This document shows, in pieces, positions 6,835 to 11,615 of a stretch of 11,615 nucleotides of DNA. The position numbers were made by a program, and so were the translations under genes. The stretch is from Thermoplasmata archaeon (GTDB lineage Archaea; Thermoplasmatota; Thermoplasmata; Thermoplasmatales; Thermoplasmataceae), in assembly GCA_021801305.1 (NCBI GenBank), contig JAJYYD010000063.1, positions 1-11,615 of the forward strand, given 5' to 3'. The notes under the pieces were generated by a model that had not been told where the DNA came from, ran no database searches, and saw only the letters and a program-made list of their open reading frames with translations. Positions within the stretch are counted from its first letter, which is position 1. The number at the start of each line of letters is the position of its first letter.

Positions 6835-7091
6835 TCTCCCGGTCCAGTGCACTGAGGTTGAGGGGCTTCGATGTAAGCGTAACATACAGGCGTCCGAATG
6901 GTGCAATCCTGACAAGGACCGGCACACTCAAGGGCGTGTATAAGAGCCTGCTGATTGAAGTCCCGGTCTCAGGCAGGTACTACCATATACCCCTCATGCA
7001 GGTCATGGCAGTGCGGCCGATTGACCCCTTAACAGTCCATAATTTTTTACAGGACGGCATGGGAGCTGCCTTAAGCTCCAGGAAGGAATGA
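6831..7091 (+). CDS. Small basic, beta-rich hypothetical protein, 86 aa
   Basis: The start is a GTG whose GTGA overlaps the stop of the membrane peptide. Residues 13-62 alternate in a way that predicts about five short strands: FDVSVTYRRPNG, ILTRTGTLKG, SLLIEVPV, YYHIPLMQVMAV. This resembles a small SH3-like or Sm-like barrel (a VxVxY-x-NG turn, then a G-x-L-x-G turn), but the match is weak and no named family is recognised. The N-terminus is Arg/Ser-rich and the C-terminus helical. It lies two genes before a clearer Sm-like protein, which may indicate an RNA- or DNA-binding pair. A reading frame in another register (6716-6943) overlaps it and is rejected. Confidence 0.75.
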   Translation: MISRSSALRLRGFDVSVTYRRPNGAILTRTGTLKGVYKSLLIEVPVSGRYYHIPLMQVMAVRPIDPLTVHNFLQDGMGAALSSRKE

Positions 7092-7095
7092 AAAC

Positions 7096-7206
7096 ATGAA
7101 CATGAAAGAGAGAGCATTCAGGAAGTTTGCGAGCCTTATTCCTGAAAGCGTAAAGGAAAGGCTAAAGCCACTCAGGGACAGGATAACGGAGGTATTGAAG
7201 GAATGA
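7096..7206 (+). CDS. Tiny basic helical peptide, 36 aa
   Basis: This 36-residue peptide (MNMKERAFRKFASLIPESV followed by two more basic helix turns) looks like one or two amphipathic helices rich in Lys and Arg. It starts four bases after the preceding stop, behind GGAAGGA, and its TGA overlaps the next ATG. The GGAGGT of the Sm-like gene (7188-7193) lies inside its 3' end, so part of its sequence may be constrained by that. Translation is inferred only from this tight packing; it could alternatively be a translated leader of the Sm-like gene. Confidence 0.5.
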   Translation: MNMKERAFRKFASLIPESVKERLKPLRDRITEVLKE

Positions 7207-7442
7207 TAAAGAGTGAAAGGAAAGAGGTTAAGAAGGGAATGGATGGCCCCCGGAATTATGGGAACCCGGAACCATTAAACACATCCCATATAGGGAAGTC
7301 AGTAACAATAACCCTGGTGAACGGAAGGATCGAAGCGGGGAAGCTCAAGGCACTTGGAGCTTACATGCTTTCCATCGATGGCAGCAATGGCAAGGAACTG
7401 ATCATTAACAAGGGCCAGATCATGGTGGTGTCAATCCTATGA
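7203..7442 (+). CDS. Sm/Hfq-like small beta-barrel protein, 79 aa
   Basis: Residues 29-78 follow the Sm fold. GKSVTITLVNGRIEAGKLKA (31-50) is an Sm1-like V-x-L-x-NG-x(4)-G-x-L block, AYMLSID is the central strand, and ELIINKGQIMVVSI (65-78) resembles the Sm2 motif, with KGQI where bacterial Hfq has KHAI and archaeal Sm proteins have RGxxI. The first 28 residues are charged and probably disordered. Sm-family proteins form rings that bind U-rich or A-rich RNA. If this one does so, the element carries its own RNA-binding regulator, for example for copy control by a small RNA. No family assignment beyond the fold is possible by eye. GGAGGT (7188-7193) precedes the ATG, which overlaps the previous stop. 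Confidence 0.72.
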   Translation: MIKSERKEVKKGMDGPRNYGNPEPLNTSHIGKSVTITLVNGRIEAGKLKALGAYMLSIDGSNGKELIINKGQIMVVSIL

Positions 7443-7951
7443 TCGGGCTTGAAGAATACTCCCTTACGGAGCAGCAGAAAAAACAGATCAGGAAATACAT
7501 CCATTCCATGATCACGGCGGAGCCGAAGCCCTATGAATCCTGCCCATTCTATGAGAAGTGCGAGGTGCAGGTATGCCCCATGGATACCATGAGGGATTCA
7601 CGTATATGGTATGCGGATGAGGGGCCATGCCCTAACCCTGATTTCAAGGACCATAAGGCGGTAATCAACCAGAAGAAACTGTCCAAAAGGCATGCGCCCG
7701 GCTATTTCACCCATGCGATGCTTAACCGTGATATCATTGTCAAGGCAGGCATTCAGGGGATCGAACCGGACATTCCTGACACGGTGGAAAGAAGAGGACA
7801 GAAGGCCATAGATTCCCTATACACTGAAAGGGAGCAGGCATGGATACAGGGACATCCCGAACTGACGGCCGAACAGAGGGCGAAAATGAAGACGCAAGGC
7901 ATGGCAGGGATCGAAGCACTCAAAAGGTATAGGGAGGGTAGATCAGAATGA
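7439..7951 (+). CDS. Cys4 (putative metal-binding) hypothetical protein, 170 aa
   Basis: I do not recognise a named family. Residues 35-64 hold C35-P-x4-C41-x4-C46-PMD and C64-P, a spacing like the 'C-x5-C-x(3-4)-CPLD ... C' clusters found in many uncharacterised viral and archaeal proteins and probably binding zinc or iron-sulfur. N-terminal residues 9-26 are helical. The region after the cluster is basic (HKAVINQKKLSKRHAPGYF), and the last 60 residues are strongly helical (ELTAEQRAKMKTQGMAGIEALKRY), reminiscent of DNA-binding linker helices. The ATG overlaps the Sm-like gene's stop by four bases. A structural or nucleic-acid-binding role is possible; none is established. Confidence 0.82.
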   Translation: MIGLEEYSLTEQQKKQIRKYIHSMITAEPKPYESCPFYEKCEVQVCPMDTMRDSRIWYADEGPCPNPDFKDHKAVINQKKLSKRHAPGYFTHAMLNRDIIVKAGIQGIEPDIPDTVERRGQKAIDSLYTEREQAWIQGHPELTAEQRAKMKTQGMAGIEALKRYREGRSE

Positions 7952-8160
7952 CCTCCAGAAGCTTCTTAATTGACACAAAAAGGCATCCAGAAGTTTTATT
8001 TTTCAAGTCGATGGCATCGGAAGGTAATCTTATACCTCCTGCCCCCTTCAGTCCCGATATTCCAATCAGGAAACCGATCCCTGATTCGGATATTGAGGAT
8101 GACCGGGACCCCACAGATGAACCTTACCTTCCAGATGACCCTGGAGATGAACCGGCATGA
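7948..8160 (+). CDS. Hypothetical protein with acidic proline-rich tail, 70 aa
   Basis: The ATG overlaps the preceding stop and is preceded by a GGGAGGGT-type ribosome-binding site (7934 onward); its own stop overlaps the next gene. The first 28 residues are mixed, with TKRHPEVLFFKSMASEG. The rest is rich in Pro and Asp/Glu (IPIRKPIPDSDIEDDRDP to DDPGDEPA) and is probably disordered. No family is recognised. Such acidic tails are common in small partners that bind basic proteins or mimic DNA, but that is only suggestion. Its position just before two membrane proteins may mean it is their cytoplasmic partner. Confidence 0.68.
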   Translation: MTSRSFLIDTKRHPEVLFFKSMASEGNLIPPAPFSPDIPIRKPIPDSDIEDDRDPTDEPYLPDDPGDEPA

Positions 8161-8369
8161 AGCTAAATTCCTACACCCTGGGTTATGCAGTGGCAGGTGC
8201 AGGATGGTTCATTGCAGGGATGGCATTATTCGGGAAATTTGTAATTCCATACCTGAGTCATGGCGACCTGCTGGCCTTAGGCATAGTCCTGACTTTCTCA
8301 GCGGCGGTTCTATCAGCTTTCACAGCAGTTCTGTACATTCATGTAGGGAAAGATAATGAAATTCCTTAG
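8157..8369 (+). CDS. Two-helix membrane protein, 70 aa
   Basis: Two hydrophobic segments are clear. Residues 7-32 run through GYAVAGAGWFIAGMALFGKFVIPYL and residues 38-62 through LLALGIVLTFSAAVLSAFTAVLYI, separated by a short polar loop (SHGD). Small-residue spacing (G/A every three to four) in the first helix suggests helix packing. The C-terminus (HVGKDNEIP) is short and polar. There is no signal cleavage site and no family is recognised. It overlaps the previous gene by four bases and the next by fourteen. Small two-helix proteins are common in archaeal viruses and plasmids, but I cannot assign a role such as virion protein, holin-like protein or toxin. Confidence 0.75.
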   Translation: MKLNSYTLGYAVAGAGWFIAGMALFGKFVIPYLSHGDLLALGIVLTFSAAVLSAFTAVLYIHVGKDNEIP

Positions 8370-8613
8370 GTTCCTGATCGGATTCTTCCTTCTTATTTAC
8401 CTTGCCTATGCGTATCTCTCAAACACCCTTCAGTATTCATTCTATGCGGTGATTGCCAACGCCTTCTTTGACATAGGATCATTTATCGGTAACCTCCTTC
8501 ATGTCCCGCCGGTAATTCCACATTCTGAATACTTAAACATCGTTTACGCCGCTGTTGTCCTGATAGCCATGGGATTGATGCTTGATGGCTTTTTCGGCGG
8601 TGACAAAAAATGA
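8356..8613 (+). CDS. Two-helix membrane protein, 85 aa
   Basis: The N-terminus MKFLRFLIGFFLLIYLAYAYL (1-21) is a membrane helix with an inside-positive start. A middle stretch (about 26-50, FYAVIANAFFDIGSFIGNLL) is hydrophobic and possibly a re-entrant or amphipathic helix. Residues 59-80 (LNIVYAAVVLIAMGLMLDGFF) form the last helix, followed by GGDKK. The start overlaps the upstream membrane gene by 14 bases in another frame, and a GGGAAAGAT site precedes it. No family is recognised. The tight overlap of two consecutive membrane genes suggests that the products are made together and may associate. Confidence 0.75.
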   Translation: MKFLRFLIGFFLLIYLAYAYLSNTLQYSFYAVIANAFFDIGSFIGNLLHVPPVIPHSEYLNIVYAAVVLIAMGLMLDGFFGGDKK

Positions 8614-8819
8614 CTGAACAGCAGCAGGAGCGGCACATCTGGCATTACTGTAAGAATGGGGACCATGCCAGGTGCCCAGGGTATGGGTCACTCGTGGAAA
8701 AAAGACATATCCCAGGTAGAACGTTTGTAGAGGGAGGTGTCAGGGGGCATGGCTTTCAGAATGTTTATTGTGAATGCCCATGCCATGCACATAAAAATAA
8801 TCATACAAAACATCTTTGA
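8610..8819 (+). CDS. Cys/His-rich putative zinc protein, 69 aa
   Basis: This is the last gene of the operon, overlapping the preceding stop by four bases with GGCGGTGA just upstream. H12, C14, H19 and C22 form a first cluster, while C54, C56, C58 and H59 form a second (YCECPCHAH). The spacing C-x-x-G-x-H-x-x-C ... C-x-C-x-CH matches a class of tiny zinc proteins frequent in phages and archaeal viruses with no known function. The tail (HKNNHTKHL) is His-rich. Two zinc sites or a single shared one are possible. It could be nucleic-acid binding; nothing in the sequence decides this. Confidence 0.75.
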   Translation: MTEQQQERHIWHYCKNGDHARCPGYGSLVEKRHIPGRTFVEGGVRGHGFQNVYCECPCHAHKNNHTKHL

Positions 8820-8820
8820 C

Positions 8821-8859
8821 ATTCCACAATGAAGTATAACCATGAAACATCACCTATAC
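8821..8859 (+). repeat. Iteron-like direct repeat, unit A
   Basis: This 39-base unit matches 8999-9037 at 33 positions. Both start ATTCCACAATGAA and end ACCTATAC. Within the unit two 11-base sub-repeats, GAAGTATAACC (8831-8841) and GAAACATCACC (8844-8854), are 13 bases apart. The spacing is the same in unit B. Such repeats next to a plasmid replication operon commonly bind the initiator, here possibly the helicase or primase; this is inference. Confidence 0.7.
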
Positions 8860-8866
8860 GCACCGC

Positions 8867-8904
8867 TCTTTTTCCTTAATGATATTCCCTTTCAATTTAT
8901 TTTA
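8867..8904 (+). terminator. Possible U-rich terminator of the replication operon
   Basis: A T5 tract (8869-8873) followed by further T-rich sequence up to 8904 lies 50 bases after the last gene of the operon. Archaeal transcription commonly ends at such runs without a hairpin. A stronger T8 tract lies further downstream at 9217-9224 and is an alternative end. Confidence 0.35.
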
Positions 8905-8998
8905 ATGGCGCTAACGTATTGTGGCATTTCCATAACTATAGAGAGATATCATCGAATGACGTTTTAACCCAAAACATCACTACATATGACCTCCCCTT

Positions 8999-9037
8999 AT
9001 TCCACAATGAAACTTAACCAAGAAACTTAACCTATAC
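8999..9037 (+). repeat. Iteron-like direct repeat, unit B
   Basis: Unit B of the pair described at 8821. It contains two perfect copies of GAAACTTAACC (9009-9019 and 9022-9032), 13 bases apart. Single related copies are GAAACGTAACC at 125-135 and GAACCGTAACC at 9176-9186 inside the long repeats. It ends 15 bases before long-repeat copy 2, so iterons and long repeat probably form one functional region. Confidence 0.75.
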
Positions 9038-9133
9038 ACAGGTCTCCTTTTCTCGTTTGAGTTCCCCTCCTATTTTTGTTCAGGTATCGGCTTTATTATG
9101 GGCTTTCCAGAAACCATGTAGTGGCTTAAGGAA

Positions 9134-9156
9134 TTAAGTTTTAGGCTAAAACTTAA
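9134..9156. repeat. Perfect 11-bp inverted repeat in long repeat copy 2
   Basis: Identical counterpart of 83-105, with arms at 9134-9144 and 9146-9156. No base changed between copies although the surrounding repeat has, which is compatible with a functional binding site. Confidence 0.85.
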
Positions 9157-9216
9157 CTATGATAACCTTCAGAATGAACCGTAACCTACATACAATTCCC
9201 TTATTCCTTGATTACG

Positions 9217-9224
9217 TTTTTTTT
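9217..9224 (+). terminator. T8 tract, candidate terminator for rightward transcription
   Basis: Eight consecutive T residues, conserved in copy 1 at 166-173. This is the strongest T-run downstream of the rightward operon and could stop any read-through before int2, which is transcribed from the other side. The assignment rests only on the U-tract rule for archaeal termination. Confidence 0.3.
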
Positions 9225-9544
9225 CATACATCGATTATATATTGGTTCTATTGGGGGCTTTCCAAAAATATATAGAAACATGCTGAATTATGTTTTATCT
9301 TGAAGTGTAACTATAATATAGAGAACAGTTACCTAAAGAATGTAACCATAACAATCAGAGTTTATCGATATTTCTGAGGATGAATACCTGATTTCTGTTG
9401 CATTGAATAGGAGACGGAGCCAAAAGCCGGGTCGAAGGACAATGTCCAACCGATAACGAACTGAAGCTTTATTTTCCTGATTCCCTGCCGATATGTCGAT
9501 AAGAGGTTTCATACTTAATTAATCGAAGTTCAACAGTGGTAACA

Positions 9545-9574
9545 GGTTGTCAGGAAGGCAGCTTGATAACTGCC
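9545..9574. other. Candidate recombination core (att), copy 2, at the int2 3' end
   Basis: Identical to 494-523. Here the core overlaps the last seven codons and stop (9550-9552) of int2. Exchange at this site would replace the int2 3' end with the identical sequence from copy 1, leaving the protein unchanged. That is the usual design of integrating elements that target a gene's 3' end. Confidence 0.6.
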
Positions 9575-10872
9575 TTGTCTCCCCTGGGATATATCTGTAC
9601 AAGTTCCCATCCCTTGTTCAGATATGATTCAAGGTCCCTTTCAGATATGGTCTTATGCTTGTTGCCATTGTTAAGGATCTCCGCTTTCTTATCCCTGAAT
9701 AACTCTTTCAACCTTTCCTGAAGCTCGTTTATCTCAAGGCCCACGAGTTCCTCTCTCTCTTTGTCTGTCAGCTTCATGCCGTATGCGGTCTCAAGGATCA
9801 TTATGGCCGTCTCCCTCATTGTATTGGAGGTTATCTTAGCGACGTCCTCTTCTTTAATGCCATGTTCCTCAGTCTCAAAGTATTTAGACGCCCTGACATA
9901 GGCGGATCTCATTTCCTCGATCATATCGGGGGGTAATCTCTTGTTTGTGGAATACCGGGCTTCAATGTCTCCTTTATGGCCCATAAAGAACGTTCTCCAT
10001 GGATGAGAAATTAACCCCTTGTTTTCTGCATTGTCCAGGGCAGTTGCAAAATAGGCCCTCAGGACGTATGGTCTCCATGAGAATCCTGAGCTTACAATAG
10101 CCTTCCTTATGTCCCTTGTTGCGAGCTGCGTCCTTATGAAAGAGTGAGCTATCCTTCCCTGAGGGTCAAGCTTGAACAGTGGAGTATCGGGGGTCAAAAC
10201 ATCGCCTTCGCTTATTCTTGTTTCCAGGTATTCCCTGAGATATGTCATTCCCTCATTGCTCAGGAAAGTAAAATAAGAGTTTTTAGCCTTGCTCAGCGTG
10301 TACCTGACGCTTATCATGGTAGGGGTTTTATCAAATTCCACTTTGTTGCCCTCAATCCTCATTTCCGGGAAATCAGAGATCTTAAGTCCGTCCTTCCCCT
10401 CAGCGTTCCCCAGTGTTTCAGGTCTCAATCCTGAGAATGCAAGAAGGGAAATGGCCAGTCTTGCCCTGGGAGATCCGCTTCTCAGTATCTTGGCAAGCTC
10501 GGTTTTCTCCGGAATCCTTTCGCCTTCCACTCTTGGAGATCTGCTCTCATAGGCAATATTAGCGGTAGGCTTGAAGTCCACACCGTTGAACCCTAACCAT
10601 GACCTGAGGACTTTCTTATACCTTGCAATATAGGACCCGGCCTTTCCTTCTTTCTCCATTTTCCTGACAAAATCCATGAAGTCATTTCTAAGTTTTCCTG
10701 ACTTAGCGGTTTCTAATATGGTATATGGGGTTGACCCTGTAAGCTCACAGTAATAGCCCAGTCCTCTTAAATAAACGGTAGCCGTAAGATACGACTTGGC
10801 CCTGAGATTCTCAAACCATCGGCTAATTTCCTTATCGTTGAGCATTTCCTTATATTTCGGTTCAAAAGTCAT
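9550..10872 (-). CDS. Tyrosine recombinase/integrase (int2), 440 aa
   Basis: A full-length archaeal-type tyrosine recombinase. Helical residues 10-110 resemble the core-binding SAM-like domain. The catalytic domain shows R150 (FSGLRPE), a likely Lys at 196-198 (SKAKNSY), Y269-V-L-R272 where most families have H-x-x-R, H299 (MGHKG) and the nucleophile Y307 (EARYS). The Tyr substitution in the second box is common in archaeal integrases. Residues 335-405 are helical. The end, HKTISERDLESYLNKGWELVQIYP, resembles a C-terminal module I know from archaeal integrases. It shares little with int1 and lacks a zinc ribbon. ATG 10872 is supported by a TATA box 25 bases upstream. The last codons fall in the conserved 30-bp core. 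It probably belongs to a second element to the right. Confidence 0.92.
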   Translation of the reverse strand: MTFEPKYKEMLNDKEISRWFENLRAKSYLTATVYLRGLGYYCELTGSTPYTILETAKSGKLRNDFMDFVRKMEKEGKAGSYIARYKKVLRSWLGFNGVDFKPTANIAYESRSPRVEGERIPEKTELAKILRSGSPRARLAISLLAFSGLRPETLGNAEGKDGLKISDFPEMRIEGNKVEFDKTPTMISVRYTLSKAKNSYFTFLSNEGMTYLREYLETRISEGDVLTPDTPLFKLDPQGRIAHSFIRTQLATRDIRKAIVSSGFSWRPYVLRAYFATALDNAENKGLISHPWRTFFMGHKGDIEARYSTNKRLPPDMIEEMRSAYVRASKYFETEEHGIKEEDVAKITSNTMRETAIMILETAYGMKLTDKEREELVGLEINELQERLKELFRDKKAEILNNGNKHKTISERDLESYLNKGWELVQIYPRGDKAVIKLPS

Positions 10873-10893
10873 GAGTATGGCATGTAATCTGTA

Positions 10894-10901
10894 TTATTAA
10901 A
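10894..10901 (-). promoter_or_regulatory. TATA box of int2
   Basis: On the minus strand the sequence reads TTTAATAA, centred about 25 bases upstream of the ATG at 10872, again implying a leaderless transcript. Three TTATGG repeats lie immediately upstream (10918-10976). Confidence 0.55.
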
Positions 10902-10917
10902 AATTGTTGTATTCGCT

Positions 10918-10980
10918 TATGGACATTTATGGGTCTGCCCGTATTCCATTATGGACATAAACAAGTCCTTTTATGGCACC
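10918..10980. promoter_or_regulatory. Helically phased TTATGG repeats upstream of int2
   Basis: TTATGGACAT occurs at 10918-10927 and 10950-10959, and TTATGGCACC at 10971-10980. The start-to-start distances are 32 and 21 bases, close to three and two helical turns, so all copies face one side of the DNA. They sit directly upstream of the int2 TATA box, the position of an archaeal activator or of a repressor covering the BRE. The 186-aa winged-helix protein encoded just upstream is an obvious candidate ligand, by inference. Confidence 0.55.
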
Positions 10981-10996
10981 TTGATTCTATGGCTTT

Positions 10997-11008
10997 AGTA
11001 TATATACT
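10997..11008. other. AGTATATATACT palindrome between winged-helix gene and int2
   Basis: A perfect 12-bp palindrome, followed on the plus strand by CAGGGAG. The run TATATACTCAGGGAG (11001-11015) parallels TATATACTCGGGGGG at 1901-1915, which occupies the same place between the other winged-helix gene and int1. It may be a shared regulatory or termination element. Confidence 0.4.
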
Positions 11009-11034
11009 CAGGGAGGTCATTCTGGAATATAATA

Positions 11035-11595
11035 CTAAGAAGATAAATTATCAATGGCTTGCCACGCAAAGCGGCCAACTTTCCACTTGTGTTTTTCATG
11101 GTTAAAATACTCAATATATCTGAGCAACAGTTCCCTTTTAGCCTCTTGATTACTGAGATAAAAGGCATTAAAAAAATCCTTGAGATTACCTGCAACAGAC
11201 ATAAAATCAGTGGTATAATCCCAGAATGAGCGTGTAATATCATACCGTGAATTTATTGCATCCGCTACACTTACACCTACCATTGAAGCCCACAGATCCG
11301 CAAGGTCATGGAACCCACTTCGCAGCTCCGGAACCGCATAAAACAATGAAACAACCTGGCGGACCGCTTTTGCTGACCTCAAATTAAGATAATATCTCCC
11401 CTTCAATTTGACTATTAGACCATCCTTGAGAAGGCTCCGTAAGTGGTATTCTACGGCCTTGTTGCTTATTATCTGCTTATTGTGTTCGTTCCGAAAATCT
11501 TTCATTTTATCGTACAGTTCTTCAGGGTCCGGCAACGGCTTATCCATGAATTTATAATTGCTTTCTATCCATTTCCTTGCCTCATTCAGAGTCAT
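11035..11595 (-). CDS. Winged-helix-like hypothetical protein, 186 aa
   Basis: No named family is recognised. Residues 36-72 look like a winged helix: HNKQIISNKAVEYHLRSLL as helix-turn-helix with a recognition helix, then DGLIVKLKGRYYLNL as the wing. The remainder is helical and aromatic-rich, without membrane segments. It lies directly upstream of int2 on the same strand, in the same position as the unrelated-looking 304-aa winged-helix protein before int1, so an integrase or element regulator is the natural inference. The ATG at 11595 is the only start visible. Just 20 bases remain upstream in the window, so a longer form or the promoter cannot be judged. Confidence 0.75.
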   Translation of the reverse strand: MTLNEARKWIESNYKFMDKPLPDPEELYDKMKDFRNEHNKQIISNKAVEYHLRSLLKDGLIVKLKGRYYLNLRSAKAVRQVVSLFYAVPELRSGFHDLADLWASMVGVSVADAINSRYDITRSFWDYTTDFMSVAGNLKDFFNAFYLSNQEAKRELLLRYIEYFNHEKHKWKVGRFAWQAIDNLSS

Positions 11596-11615
11596 TTTGC
11601 GGGTATTGCGATATT

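Larger units (their letters stand above)
8820..9051. other. Gene-free intergenic region with iteron-like repeats
   Basis: No credible gene is found between the end of the operon and the second long repeat. The region is AT-rich and holds two 39-base direct repeats (see 8821-8859 and 8999-9037), one inverted partial copy of their left end (ATTGTGGCAT at 8918-8927) and T-rich tracts. Together with the long repeat it forms about 730 gene-free bases, the only region of the 9-kb unit large enough to hold a replication origin. Confidence 0.7.
9052..9574. repeat. Long direct repeat, copy 2 (integrase-flanking)
   Basis: Second copy of 1-523, ungapped. The left 455 bases differ at only 12 sites, the next 38 are only about 60 percent identical, and the final 30 are identical. 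Its last 25 bases belong to the int2 gene. Because the copies have diverged they are real separate copies, not an assembly echo of one circular sequence. Recombination between them in direct orientation would release 9051 bases carrying int1, the winged-helix gene and the whole operon. Confidence 0.95.

Noticed and set aside
6716..6943. 75-aa plus-strand frame overlapping two small genes
   Set aside because: It conflicts with the ATGA/GTGA-coupled genes at 6688 and 6831, and its translation is low in domain-like features.
7970..8356. 128-aa plus-strand frame
   Set aside because: It runs out of frame across the acidic-tailed gene and the first two-helix membrane gene; those have coupled starts and coherent membrane helices.
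8820..9051. CRISPR array
   Set aside because: There are only two 39-base repeats, 178 bases apart, with internal 11-base sub-repeats; spacing and number do not fit a CRISPR.
1..9574. The long repeat as an assembly echo of one circular plasmid
   Set aside because: The copies differ at about 27 positions and flank two different integrase genes, so they are distinct loci; an assembly wrap-around would be identical.

Overview
The window looks like a piece of an archaeal integrative element or plasmid, most likely from the Thermoplasmatales or a close relative. This lineage call is inference. It rests on TATA boxes about 25 bases upstream of the first codon of leaderless genes, GGAGGT/GGTGAT ribosome-binding sites inside operons, heavy use of AGG/AGA and ATA codons, archaeal-type tyrosine recombinases, and a replication protein pair typical of archaeal mobile elements. 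No host housekeeping gene, rRNA, tRNA, CRISPR array or insertion sequence is visible.

Layout. A 523-bp sequence at 1-523 is repeated in direct orientation and without gaps at 9052-9574, offset 9051 bases. Each copy ends in an identical 30-bp core (494-523, 9545-9574) at the 3' end of a leftward tyrosine recombinase gene: int1 (531-1772, with a zinc ribbon) and the unrelated-looking int2 (9550-10872). Upstream of each recombinase is a leftward winged-helix-like gene (1936-2850 and 11035-11595). The same module, winged-helix gene - integrase - repeat, therefore occurs twice with different proteins. I read this as one complete element of about 9.05 kb lying directly against a second, related element of which only the first part is in the window.

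The body of the first element is one rightward operon, 2956-8819, of 14 genes. Neighbours overlap by 4 to 14 bases, except for one 4-base gap. Order: AbrB-like regulator; 39-aa protein; PrimPol-type primase; SF3 helicase; 59-aa nucleic-acid-protein-like domain; 48-aa membrane peptide; small basic, probably beta-rich protein; 36-aa peptide; Sm/Hfq-like protein; Cys4 protein; acidic-tailed protein; two two-helix membrane proteins; Cys/His-rich putative zinc protein. Six of these are too short to be easily called or were recovered by hand from overlaps (2956, 3120, 6512, 6688, 7096 and the revised helicase start at 4188).

How it fits together (inference). The primase and helicase would copy the element, with iteron-like GAAACTTAACC repeats in the gene-free 8820-9549 region and palindromes in the long repeat as candidate origin sites. 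The AbrB-like and winged-helix proteins would control copy number and integrase expression. int1, acting on the 30-bp cores, would excise or integrate a 9051-bp circle. The core in the first repeat copy carries the last seven codons and stop of int2, so excision would leave int2 intact. This suggests the element inserted into the 3' end of another element's integrase gene. The downstream half of the operon (small membrane proteins, Cys-rich proteins, Sm-like protein) has no recognisable function and is the part most likely to hold something undescribed.
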